A stretch of DNA of 64,000 bases from Sipunculus nudus (taxonomy: Eukaryota; Annelida; Sipuncula; Golfingiida; Sipunculidae). The stretch is from positions 3,714,664 to 3,778,663 of the forward strand of contig CM049315.1 in the NCBI GenBank assembly GCA_026874595.1. Reading direction: 5' to 3'. This document shows, piece by piece, positions 49,119-60,187 of this stretch (position 1 is its first letter; every line of letters starts with the position of its first letter). Under the pieces are notes generated by a model, which was not told the DNA's origin, did no database searches, and saw nothing but the letters and a program-made list of their open reading frames with translations. The position numbers were made by a program, and so were the translations under genes.

Positions 49119-49150
49119 GAAAGTATTTGCATTTGTATTCAAATACTTTC
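49119..49150. repeat. Perfect 11-bp hairpin
   Basis: Arms GAAAGTATTTG and CAAATACTTTC around a 10-base loop, in AT-rich DNA of no other known content. Confidence 0.7.
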
Positions 49151-49833
49151 ATTTTTACTTGTACTCCTATTCTTATGCATGAAATTATGGAGTACATATT
49201 CATATTCACATTCAAATACATTTGCAAAGTATTCGCACCATGTCTGGTATTTTATTCAGTTTCAGCTAAACAAAGTTCTTGAGAATCCAGAATATACAAA
49301 TTTCACAAATTTAAATAATGATCATAAGTACCTGGTTTTATGGATTAAATTTATATAAAAAAATATAACTATTATATTAACTTTGGACAAATTTCACATC
49401 AATCTACACAGTAGGTATATCAAGAGTCTTATGACAATTATTAACATTACAGAAATCATAATGAGAACTTGTCTAAGATCTGATTTTTTATCATATTCAA
49501 ATATTTTTAATTTAAAAAAATTATCAGAAAAAAATTAAAAGTAATCTCAGCTATGAAACCATTATATGTGTAAAAAGAAATAACTTAAGATAAGAACACC
49601 CTATACATTATACAAGGAGAAAACTAGAGATGGGCAAGTTTAATTTTATTAACTGAAATAAAGGAACCAGTAATATAAATTTTGATTTTTTACAGTCTTG
49701 TGACAGCTGATACAGCCACAAGTCCTAATGTCATTAGTGAAACATATTGGCATCTTTATTCAGCACTTGTCAGAGTAAAATTTTAAAAAATTGACATATT
49801 TTATTTTAATTTTAATTTTGAAATAAACATAAA

Positions 49834-50993
49834 CTAGAATACGGGTAGTCGACAAGTGACTACGTGTATCTGCCTAAATCAGAGTGGAACGGGTGAAGTG
49901 AGGCATGGATTGAGTGGCAAGGCAAAATAGAGTGAAGTGTTGCATATTAGCATGGATGTCTGCAGCCAAATTGTGTATGTAGGTTGCGCCACCTACCACA
50001 AAATCCAGAAAGCTGTCCAAGTTGTATACATATGCAAAATTTAAGGCAGATAAGTCAAACCACTACATGTATATGAGTGATTTTTGCCCTTGGCAGACAA
50101 ACAGATGGACGCTGTGCAAAAATGGTTGCAGATGGTGCCACCAGTTTTGCATATGATAAAGAGCTATGTGACAACTATACACATGCAAAACTTTGGCCCA
50201 ATCGGTCAAACGGTTCCCAAGATATGAGCTTGGATATCTGCTGCATAAACTAGAATGTAGGTGGCTCCACCTGTCATAAAATCAAGAGAGCTGTCGGGGA
50301 TGTATAAACCTGCAAAATTTTAGGCAGATATGTCAAACCACTACTTGTATATGAGTGATTTTATCCCATGGCAGACAAATAGACGGGAGCTGTGCAAAAA
50401 TGGCTGCAGGTGGCGCCACCAGTTTTGCGTATGATAAAGAGCTGTGTGAGATCTATACACATGCAAAATTTTGGCCCAATCGGTCAAACCGTTCCTGAGA
50501 TATGAGCTTGGATGTTTGCAGCGTAAACGTGAATGTAGGTGGCGCCACCTGTCATAAAATCAGAAAAGCTATCCAGGATGTATACGCATGCCAAATTTCA
50601 GGTGAATTAGTCAAACCACTGCAGAGATATGAGTGATTTAACCCAAGGCAGACAAACAGATGGACACTGTGCAAACATGGTTGCAGGTGGCGCCACCATT
50701 TTTTGTGTATGTTATCAAGCTCTCCAAGGGCTACATTTGTGCAAAAATATTTTCCTGATCAGTCAAACGGTTCCCAAGATATGTGGGTTTATGTGTGGAA
50801 ACAGACACAGCAGAGGAAAGGTCAGAGGTCAAAACAAAATCGGGGCGCAGCAGTTCACATGTGACCCGTACATGATCCTGGGTTTCGTAAAATTCCGCCC
50901 AGCGGTTACGGAGGAGTTCTCCGGACACCTACGCGGCGGCCGCGGCGGTGGGCTGAAAACATAGTATCCGCAAAACTCTGTTTTGGCGGATAC
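49834..50993 (-). mobile_element. HelB element, complete
   Basis: The left end reads CTAGAATACGGGTAGTC with a GTAGTC/GACTAC hairpin, then GTATCTGCC. The right end is a hairpin of GTATCCGCAAAAC and GTTTTGGCGGATAC with loop TCT. On the minus strand this is hairpin first, CTAG last. Two full modules of about 275 bp (starting 50119 and 50392, with a third from 50669) each carry a GGTGGCGCCACC-type box and its reverse context. The last 100 bases before the hairpin are unusually GC-rich (GGCGGCCGCGGCGG). Confidence 0.8.
50409..50697. other. Three GGTGGCGCCACC palindromes in HelB
   Basis: Perfect boxes at 50409-50420, 50538-50549 and 50686-50697, spaced 129 and 148 bases. They occur in two contexts, GCAGG..CCAGTTTTG and GTAGG..CTGTCAT, so only the palindrome is common to both. 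Confidence 0.95.
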
Positions 50994-52320
50994 AATTAAC
51001 GAGCTGAAACTGTTATAAAAGACATGAAAATTTAGATTAATATTATCAACTGCAAATTTGTCTATCATTAATTTCCTTCATATAATCCCTTAAAGTAAAG
51101 AACAATATAATTAAATTATTTTTTTCTAATTATTAAAATTGAAATGAAAAATACCATAGGTGACTCCATGGTGTTATTTGGAATACATTTTCATCCATCC
51201 ATACAAATCCATGTTACAAATCTTCTGTTACTCATCAACTATCAAATTCCTTTTCTATTAATTTTTCTTAAATTCATTATTGTAGACCTGTAACAAGGGA
51301 CCCATGGGTCACGGTGCTCAGCTGAAGTTTGAAATATTTGCAAATGCAAATTATATGCAAAATATTCTATTGTAATGATTTTCATATATATAAGCATATA
51401 AGAAGCTAAGAGGAAAGGGGCTCTCCTACTTGGTTATAGTATAGTTTTAAATATATCATTGCTAAACCAATACTCTGACAAGACTGCCATGAAGAAAACA
51501 GTAAAAGTTTTGAGACACTGTGATGCATATGAAATAATTACAGATGGACAGACAAGTGGACAGAATGGACTAATACCTTTATTTCACTTTCAAGGCAATA
51601 ATGCATTTAATTTTATATTGAAGCCTTTTCTTTTTAGCATATCCACTTTTTCCATATAATAGTTTTTATCAGATTAATTATTTTTTATATACAAGTTTTA
51701 TAAATTTGTAATAAAAAAATCTGAAAATATAAGTTAAAATATCAGAATTCTAGGTTGCAATCATTATTTGTAGCACTTATCGGGTCATGCACACACATAT
51801 GTTTTATTATTTTTAAATCAAAAATGTTTAAACTGAATTTAAAAGAAAATACTGCCACAACATGGCATCTTCAAGATTATTCCTTGAATTACTATTAAAA
51901 ATATTAGTACATAGGAGTTTTCAGTACATGCTTAATTTAATTCACCAGAATAAAAGATTAAGTTAATCTGATAAAATAAAACATCTTTTCAAATAAGGTG
52001 TACACACTGTTGGTTAAATGAGGGACAAACAATATCATTGTGCTAATGACAATCTCAGCTATAATTTATTACTGGAATTAATAGTCAATTTTACACCAGG
52101 TAAAGTTTTTACTCTTCTGAAGTAAGGAATTACTCATCTGATGAACATCCACACACTCTAAAGCAATGCACCACTTTGTGGACACAATTAAATGTGCACT
52201 TTAATCATTGTAACCCTGGTGGTACAATACAAAATCTAAAATGTAGCATAGCCTAGAATATGAATGAATCAAATACAGAAAATTATAAAATTCATCTAGT
52301 TTATGCACCAGCTGGGGGAA

Positions 52321-52342
52321 GGGGGGGGGGGGGGGCGGGGGG
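52321..52342 (+). repeat. Interrupted poly(G) tract
   Basis: Fifteen G, one C, six G, at the HelA position that carries pure G runs in other copies; HelF sequence follows directly. Confidence 0.95.
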
Positions 52343-52986
52343 AAATTCCAGGTGGCGCCCCCAAATTTGTGCAGCAGTTACAGACCATCAGTCCCTATGA
52401 TCATAGTAAGTATTGTAAAAATCCACCCAATGGTTCCTGAGAAATAAGCTTCTAAATGTTTTTTCTATAATCAGCTCTGTGACCTTGAATAGCAGGTCAA
52501 GGTCACCCATCTTCGAACTTGACTGAGATTTGGTCAATATACATCTTCACCAAAAAAATAAAAATCCTACGGTTAAACCTTTTAGAGATATCCCGCTCAC
52601 AGGCCCAAAGTTGAAAAATCCGATAAAAATTCATTAAAAATCAAACTGTAGGTGGCGCCACCAAACTTGTTAAGCAGGTACAGATTATCAGTCCCAATAA
52701 TCATAGTAAGTTTTGTGAAAATCCACCAAATGGTTCCTGAGTAATAAGCATCTAAGTGTTTTTCTATAATCAGCTCTAAAATGTAGAAAAATGGGTCAAG
52801 GTCACCCATCTTCGAACTTGACCGAGATTTTGTCGATATACATCTTTACCGAGGAAATAAAATTCTGACGGTGAATCCTTTTCAAGATATCCCGCTCACA
52901 AGGTAAAAGTTAACGGACGCCGGACGGACGGACGGACGGACAGCTTGGGTGACGACAATAGCCCATCAGCCTAAGGGCTGAGGGCT
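52343..52986 (-). mobile_element. HelF element within HelA
   Basis: Two related modules of about 300 bp (GGTGGCGCC box, CAGTCCC, AGGTCAAGGTCACCCATC, CGATATACATC) end in a GACG tract. A hairpin with arms AGCCC-TCAGCC and GGCTGA-GGGCT follows at 52960-52986, then AAAA. The other terminus was not recognised; the left edge merges with the G tract. Confidence 0.5.
52651..52662. other. GGTGGCGCCACC palindrome in HelF
   Basis: Perfect box followed by AAACTTG. The first HelF module carries GGTGGCGCCCCC at the same place (52351). Confidence 0.95.
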
Positions 52987-53826
52987 AAAAACTGCAATAT
53001 ATTTGGGCCCATAACTTCAAAACAATAAGCAATACTGACCTAATTTTTGGTATGTTCAAAGAAAATGTATGGAAGAATATGAATACTTAATATAATTAAA
53101 AGAAGATAGGTGGTTGTGAATTTAGCCAGCCTTGAAGTGTAACAATGGCTTTTTTATGGAAAACAGAGGTTTTTCCTTAATATTCCAAAGGAACAAAGCC
53201 CTAGTGACCCAATTTTCAGTATGGTAGGAGATTTTGGGGACATTTAACTGTATGCAAAATTATGGATTCATAGGTCAAAAGGTTTCAAAACGTGCCCTGT
53301 TAACAGCCGGACGGACAGATGATGGACAATGGACCACGACTATAGCTCAGATGACTTATAGTCAGCTGAGCTAAAAATGTATTTATTTATTGTTATGTAA
53401 TCGGTCAAAACTAGTGGATGAGTAGGGTTGGACACCTGAATCAACTGGTGCCAGCCATAAGCTACCTGGCTGACCAGTGTATGTCCCCCCTCAAGCGTGC
53501 ATAATTTGCCTGAAAGGTCACAAGGTGACATACAGGTGACTGAAGAATGGCTGGGTAGAGCCTGGGTGTGACATGGTCTCATAAAAACTTTAATAAAAGC
53601 TACAGTTTTTGGCCAATTTGTTTCAACTTTCAAAACTAACAAGCTGAAATCCTTATGTGTGCATGATATGAAAATTATATCAACAGTGCTTACAGGATAC
53701 AAACGTGCCATGGTAAAAGTGTGGAAAATATCAGGTACTGATTTTATATTTATGCTTATAACTTAAATAACTTAAAATTTGAAAAATTCGTAACTAATTT
53801 TGGGTATACAATTGAAACTTGATTAA

Positions 53827-55530
53827 CAAGTGACCCATGGGTCATCACGCTCAGCTGACTGGGAAGAGATTTGCAAAAGGAAATTTTATCATCTGAATGG
53901 TAGTATATAACCATTCAACTGAAGCATCAAACAGATAAACCAACAGGCTGAGATTGTGTCAGTATTAATATATCTCAAAAATAGAGAAAAAATGTGTAAA
54001 CTTTAAAAAAAAATACAGGTGGCTCCACCAGTCTGCAGAAACTAATAAAAACACTTTAATGGTCAATATCCATGCAAAGAAGCATGGTGGTCTCTGGATA
54101 AGTTGTTCAGATACTTCAGCTTTTGTATTAAATTTTCCATTATTCTGAGGGATACTTTGGAGTCCTATAGCTTGAAGGATATGGGTAAAAGAGACCTAAT
54201 TTCAGGTTTCCATAGACACTTTTCATGGGCCTCCTTGCATGACAAGAATGAAGATTCTAGGTCCAGTTGTTACAATTTGTACCCTGTTGACAGATAACCA
54301 CATCTTTAAAGGTCTCAAAAATAGAGAAAATAATTCGTAAAAATTTGAAAAAAATAGAGGTGACACACCCAGTCTGCTAAAACTGATGGAACATGTCATG
54401 ATCAATATGTATGCCAAAAATCATGAGCATCAGTGTTGTAGTTATTGAGATACTGGAGTTTTTGTATCAAATTTTCATTATTCTGGGGGGTATTTTGGAG
54501 CCATACAGCTTAACGGATATGGGTAACAGAGACCTAAATTCAGGTTTCCATGGAGATTTTTCATGGGTCTCCCTGTGTATAAAGAATGAAGATTCAAGGT
54601 CCAGTTGTTATGATTTGTGCCATGTTAACAGATGTTCATATCTTTAAAGGTCTCAAAAATAGAGAAAAAAAATCGTAAAAAATAAAGAAAATAGAGGTGG
54701 CGCACCCAGGCTGCGGAAACTCATGAAACACTCCATGATCAATATCCATACAAACAATTATGGTGATCTCTGCATTAGTTGTTCAGATACTTTAGCTTTT
54801 GTATCAAATTCTCCATTATTCTGGGCTGTACTTTTGAGTGCCACAGCTCAAAGGATATGGGTAACAGAGACCTAATTTCGGGTTTCCATGGAGACTTTTC
54901 ATGGGTCACCCTGTGTGTCAAGGATGAAGATTCTAGGTCCAGTTGTTACAATTTGAACCCTGTTGACAGATAACTACATCCTTAAAGGTCTCAAAAATAG
55001 AGAAAATAATTGTAACAATTTGAAAAATACAGGTGGCGCCACCAGTCTGCAGAAACTGATGAAACATCTCATGATCAATATGTATGCCAAAAATCATGAC
55101 CATCAGTGTTGTCGTTAATGAGATATTGAAGTTTTTGTATGAAATTTTTTACTCTTCTGGGGGGTACTTTGGGGCCCCATAGCTCGAAGGATATGGGTAA
55201 CAGAGACCTAATTTCTGGTTTCCATGGAGATTTTTCATAGGTCTCTAAGAAGATCAAGAATGAAGATTCTAGGTCCAGTCTTTACGATTTGTGCCCTGTT
55301 AACAGATGTTCACATTTTTAAAGGTCCCAAAAATAGAGAAAAAAATTCGAAGGAGATTTTTTATTGACCTCTCAGAATTTCAAGTTACAAGATTCTAGGT
55401 CCAGCGGTTACAATTTGTGCCTAGTTAACGGACAGACGGACAGACAGACAGACGGCAAGAGAGATGGACAGACGGACGACGGACAAAGAGTGATCCCTAT
55501 AGCTCAGCATGACTGAAAGTCAGCTGCGCT
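53827..55530 (-). mobile_element. HelA element nested, with four to five tandem modules
   Basis: It starts CAAGTGACCCATGGGTC, CGCTCAGCTGACT, and ends with a mutated hairpin (AGCTCAGCATGACT / AGTCAGCTGCGCT). Inside, modules of about 330-350 bp begin near 53990, 54310, 54655, 54990 and 55325 with AAAATAGAGAAAA, a GGTGGC..CCACC box and a TCTGC/CTGCGG phrase. They continue through TTCCATGGAGA and end GTTAACAGATGTTC or similar. Confidence 0.75.
55032..55043. other. GGTGGCGCCACC palindrome in HelA module
   Basis: Perfect box. Sister modules have GGTGGCTCCACC (54008), GGTGACACACCC (54359) and GGTGGCGCACCC (54697), so the box is decaying at different rates. Confidence 0.9.
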
Positions 55531-55827
55531 AAAAATGATCAATATCAGGCCAGTGGTTTTGATATTAGGCAGTCTTGAAGTGTAACAATGGGTTTTTAAT
55601 GGAAAATGGATGTTTTTCCTTAATATTTTGGAGGAACGAAGTCCGACTGACCAGATTTTTTGTATGGTAGAAGATCTTGGGGACATCTAATGGTATGCTG
55701 AATTTCAGATTTGCTGGTCCAAAGGTTTCAAAACGTGCCAGTTTAACAGATGGACAGACGGATGGACGGACAGCCCACAGACAAAGGACCAAGACTATAG
55801 CTCAGATGACTTACAGTTAGCTTAGCT

Positions 55828-56901
55828 AAAAAGTCTGCTTTTTCACAATCTGTTAACAGCACAAATTAGGTCTACTAGGCATCAACTGCAAAATTAAATT
55901 ATCATGCAACAAGGGATATTGGTACTATTTAGATGTTGTTTTGTAAATATTTTCTAATGCATAACAGGAAAAAGTGGATGTGGCAGAGCATTATGGGAAA
56001 CCATGTGGCCTCACCACCAGATGATAAATAATTTAAGGGACATTAAATATAAATCTGTGCTCTGTTCATGATTTTTTTATCCATCTCTTTCTGCCCATAA
56101 GTGCTTTGTGTACCTGCCAGACAATAAATTTCAGCTAGCAGGCTGTGTGGGAAAAAAAGACAAATATTCAAAATATAACAAAATATTCTCCTGCTATAAG
56201 AAGCATCTATCAACCATCAATCTTCCTACGTTGCATAACATGTCAATGCTACACATCTGTCCTAATATCATGTCTTTGCTTGTGAATAAATAATAATCCA
56301 TTAATTTGTGACTTAGGCAATATGTCATTTCTTATTCCATTAAGCAGTTATCTGATTTATCCCAAAGGAAACCTAATCAAAACTGGTTGCCTGGCAACCA
56401 CAGTCCTACTGGAGAGTATAATGCCACAATAATATGTGTGAAGAATTAATCTGCCACCAAAAAAAAACCTTAGGTAAAATTGTTTTGTACCAGATAGCAA
56501 TCCAAAACTACCCTTGGATCAAAGGTCAATCATTTAAGTCACTGGTAAATGTCAATCATTTCAACCAATGTGGATGGCATAATATGAAGGCAATTAAAAC
56601 TTTGGATCTAGTTGGCTTGAACACTGGACAGTTTAGAACACCTACAAATCTTGATTCATTATAGACTAGAGTCCAGTATTTTGACTTTGTTTATAAGATC
56701 CACATCACAGCCTTGTAGTATTCAGGCAGTATCACTGTATGGATCTGACATGTAAATATACTGAGGCCTCACAAGAAACTAGGGTTTTGATGAACATCTG
56801 AGCTCCTGAAAGTTCATGATCTATACAGAAATCCAAGTACAAATATTTTCCCACTGCAATATTGGTGATTCACAAATCTGAGAAACCTTATTTAGGCTAA
56901 A
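55828..56901. other. No gene recognised
   Basis: AT-rich DNA with short frames and no element ends that I can support. Confidence 0.5.
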
Positions 56902-56905
56902 AGAC

Positions 56906-57638
56906 TGTTGCATGGACGTCACCCGGACATCGGAGGATGGTGCCACGAATTGGTGTGGCCGCCCCCGTTTCCACGCTTATGGATCCACCCCGCTATCAGT
57001 GACTACTGACACGCTTTGAGAAACATAAACACTATTCTGGGACCATTCAGTACTGGTTTTGCAGTTCTGACGGCACTATCGTTTCTCTCAAGCAAAACCA
57101 CAAACTTCTGCGGTTTCCACCCATTGTTGAAAGCCTATAAAACGAACTCGCCTGCAGTTCGAGGCGGGACTATCGATTTTGCTACGCCACGTTACTGTTT
57201 TCCCCGGGGACCGTGACCGTGGGCTCTTGGTCCCAAAGCCCACGGAATGCCATGAACCACGCTATGAACTTTATTATGTAGGAAGAGGAGAGACTTTATG
57301 TTTTCTGGTGCCACATGGATTAATACAGGACTTCAGTTTTGTGTGTGCCCGAACTATGTGTTGATGATGGACTTCAGTTTCTCATACACCGGATTCAGTT
57401 AAATATTTCGTTGCCGTTCGTTATTTAGAGACTCAGTTTTTCTTCAGAGACTTTGTTATAAATTACGTTATGTATTGACTATTATATTATTTGTGTACGA
57501 ATGTAAATATTGTAATATAGGAATATAGCACTGTTTTTGCACCCATATTTTGGTTACGTATTCATTTGAAGAGAATGTGTCTGAGCATATGTGTTACGGT
57601 TCGGCCTGAGTTGTTTGGTGTGAAAAGGGACCTTAACA
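56906..57638 (+). mobile_element. Solo LTR of an LTR retrotransposon
   Basis: The 733-bp block starts TGTTGCATGG and ends CCTTAACA, the TG..CA form with short inverted ends TGTT/AACA, and is flanked by AGAC on both sides (56902-56905 and 57639-57642). It is more GC- and CpG-rich than its surroundings and holds a TATAAAA box. There is no neighbouring gag-pol sequence, so it is probably a product of LTR-LTR recombination. Clade unknown. Short frames inside it are not genes. Confidence 0.65.
57136..57142 (+). promoter_or_regulatory. TATA box of the LTR
   Basis: TATAAAA in the middle of the LTR, the usual place for the U3/R promoter; transcription would run rightward. Confidence 0.6.
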
Positions 57639-57642
57639 AGAC

Positions 57643-60187
57643 ATATAGGAATATATCAAAGAATACATGAAAATAAACCCTTTTAGACTGAGCTTAATCT
57701 AATATTCTGTATTCAGTAAACTGCCGTGTTCTCATTGGTAGTGGATAATAGAGACCCATACCAAGTTGTTGTTTGGTCCTGGCCAGGTCGGGCAGGTCCA
57801 TTACAGGGTGGAAACGAATGTAGACCAGATGGCCGAAACTCAGAATGCCGAAACAAATTTTCACATACTCAATATGCTGAAGCCCATCTTGCCGAAAAAG
57901 AAAATAAATAATAGGAAATAATGTGATTAATGCGAAGTAAAGTTATAAGTGCGTTGTCTGTTAAGGTACTTGAACAAAATTTGATACCATCCTCTTAATA
58001 TTTTCAAATAATTAACGGTAATTTATTCGGCAGCGGCACTACGATAATGTCGGCATGACAACCCGGTCCCGCTAAATGTCCCTGGCTTAATTAATCCATC
58101 ATTTTGCAGGTATAGTCAGACTAACTGATTTTCATGAAGAAAGTTATATCTTCTGTCACATTTATGCTTCTTTAGGAGCTATTTTTTTTAATTTACACAT
58201 CGTTCAACTGCATATTAGCCAAGATGGAGGCGGTCGCGTGGGGAACTCATGGCAGCATAGCGACAAACGGAAATCGGCAAGGAAACCCGCCTGACGACAC
58301 TGGACCCGTAATCCCTCATGGAAATAGCAAAGAAACCCCCGAGGGTTTTAGACGGTTGCACAGACCTTCTCCTTGATTTGGAAGATTAAATATTTAGCCT
58401 ATCTTACAATACGCTATGATTAATACAATATTGATTCAACATGAAGCAGGGTCATTTGGTATTTCTTGCTATGTATTTGTAAGGAAAATTCTTCCCAACC
58501 TGATTTGTGTTTATTGAATGCTGTACTATGAATCAATTCATCTTGTGATTTACCTGGTGATACAGAGCCCTTAAAGAAACATGAGTCAAATTTGTCTATA
58601 AATGTTTAAAACCTGGGCACATTTATGATATTCTAGGTACCATCCTCCCACCAGAAATGCCTGCAACCGGGCTGTAACAGGCCTAGGGTAGTGTGTATAA
58701 TGCTGGAAATTAGGTTGAGGTCCAAAATAAGTATTAAGTGCAAATCTGTTGATTATTAAACTGACAAAAGCCTGTTTAGAAAATCAGCGATATTGAAGAT
58801 CTATTGTGTACACAGGGAGAAGAAAGACAAATAATATACAAAAAGTCTACCTCATGACCCCAATAGGCCTCCTAATGATATAGGTAGGCTTTATTGTCTT
58901 GTAACAGGAAATATGTTGTCTGGAGATCGTAAGTGACCATTTTCATTTTTTTATAGAGATTCTAAACTTAGGCTCATTATATGTAATTTTTATACGAGAA
59001 CATTTCATGCAGAATCACTAGAGCACATGAGTGTGACATCTTCTTCAGATGAGGAGACCAATGTTTCATGATTTTTTAAATATTGATGCATATGTTAAGT
59101 TAAAATAAATTCAAAGTCATAAAGAAATTAGATGTGTGGGTACCTAATTTTTGTGCAAAGCTGCTAACAGAAATACCAACAAGCCAGCCAATGAACAGAT
59201 GGGAAAACATAATACCTTCCTGGACAATCAATAATTAGAAATTGATCATGACCACAAATTCACTTGTGGACACCTGTAATCTGTGAATACCAACACAACA
59301 ATCAAACTGGTAAAAGTGGCATCATTTATAATTCCTCACAGACAGCCCACTAAGACAATCTCTAGCCTTCCTGCCCAAAAATGGGGCTTTTGGATTCCTC
59401 ACACTGGCTACATGATCATAATCCTGTGTCCAAACAAACATAGTCATAGTGATTTAAAAAAATATATAAAGTTTGACAGCACGGGTGTCTCAAGGTAACA
59501 ACCATGTTAGTAAGAAAACTTGAAGGCAAACTATCTTAATGTGAATTAGATATGAGATAGGTATTCATGGTACAATTTCATATAAATCAAATTCCACCAC
59601 TGATCCAGATAATTAAGAAAATTTACAAGGTATAAAATATCATAGCTTGAATTTATGTACAGATCAGGTTGCTTAATTAGATTTCTACCAGATCCAATAT
59701 CTTGTCTTTTTTTCCGCTTTCCTGGCTTTAGCCAGATACTATTTTAATAAGCAAAAAATTTTAATAACTCATGCAATGCTGATCATTCGTCATAACTGAA
59801 AATCATATGGATGACAAACAGGTCAACCTTCTTTAGATATCAAGGAATCCTGCATTTGCGAGGGATGTCTTATTTTGTTTTCATGTTAATAATAAAGAAA
59901 TGAAGTCGAATTTCTGTCTAAGAAATGGGACTGTTATCTTAGTCCAAGGTTAGATTAAATTAAACTTAGGTTTGTTATTATTTGCTATACATCTGTTTGA
60001 TCTGATAACTATTCAGGTTTAAAATTATGTTTTTTTTTAATAAGTAAATGAAAGGTATTTGATAAATTTATTAAATATATTTTCTAGGTCTGTGAATTGT
60101 AAGGGAACTTTGAATTGGTTAAACTTATCAATTCTTCACCTTTCATTCAGTTCTCCAGTAAGTTTCAGATTTTCTTTCAAATAATAA
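57643..60187. other. Mostly unrecognised; CpG-rich patch
   Basis: Bases 57740-58380 are richer in CpG than the rest and include repeated ATGCCGAAAC/GGCCGAAACTCAG phrases and an inverse-looking TCGGCAGCGGC, possibly remnants of a TIR element. From 58400 to 60187 it is AT-rich with nothing recognised. Confidence 0.45.
58224..58376 (+). CDS. Candidate 50-codon first exon or small ORF
   Basis: The ATG sits in a strong Kozak context (CCAAGATGG) that also resembles a YY1 site, a common element at animal transcription starts. The frame begins MEAVAWGTHG and runs 50 codons to TGA without known motifs. Reasons for keeping it are the start context and the local CpG density. It could equally be an exon that splices before the stop, a stray uORF, or transposon sequence. 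No family was recognised. Confidence 0.2.
   Translation: MEAVAWGTHGSIATNGNRQGNPPDDTGPVIPHGNSKETPEGFRRLHRPSP

Larger units (their letters stand above)
51294..53372 (-). mobile_element. HelA element interrupted by HelF
   Basis: It runs from CAAGGGACCCATGGGTC to hairpin arms AGCTCAGATGACT and AGTCAGCTGAGCT. Bases 51438-52320 match the window start, and 52990-53372 match other HelA 5' parts. The only HelA copy in which both ends and the poly(G) segment can be seen together without a gap at the CTTG side. Confidence 0.75.
53373..55827 (-). mobile_element. HelA module hosting a second HelA
   Basis: The left part (53373-53826) and right part (55531-55827) are both HelA-type sequence. They resume a known phrase order (ATACAATTGAA, then ATGATCAA, CAGTGGTTTTGATATTAGGC) across the insertion, with some sequence lost. 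The right end is a decayed hairpin (AGCTCAGATGACT / AGTTAGCTTAGCT) after a GACG tract. The segment abuts the HelA hairpin at 53372. Confidence 0.6.

Noticed and set aside
50629-50964. Plus-strand 111-codon frame
   Set aside because: It crosses HelB modules and the HelB terminal GC-rich zone; no domain and no conservation in the other HelB copy.
57016-57364. Two overlapping plus-strand frames
   Set aside because: They lie inside the solo LTR and cross its promoter; no motif is present.
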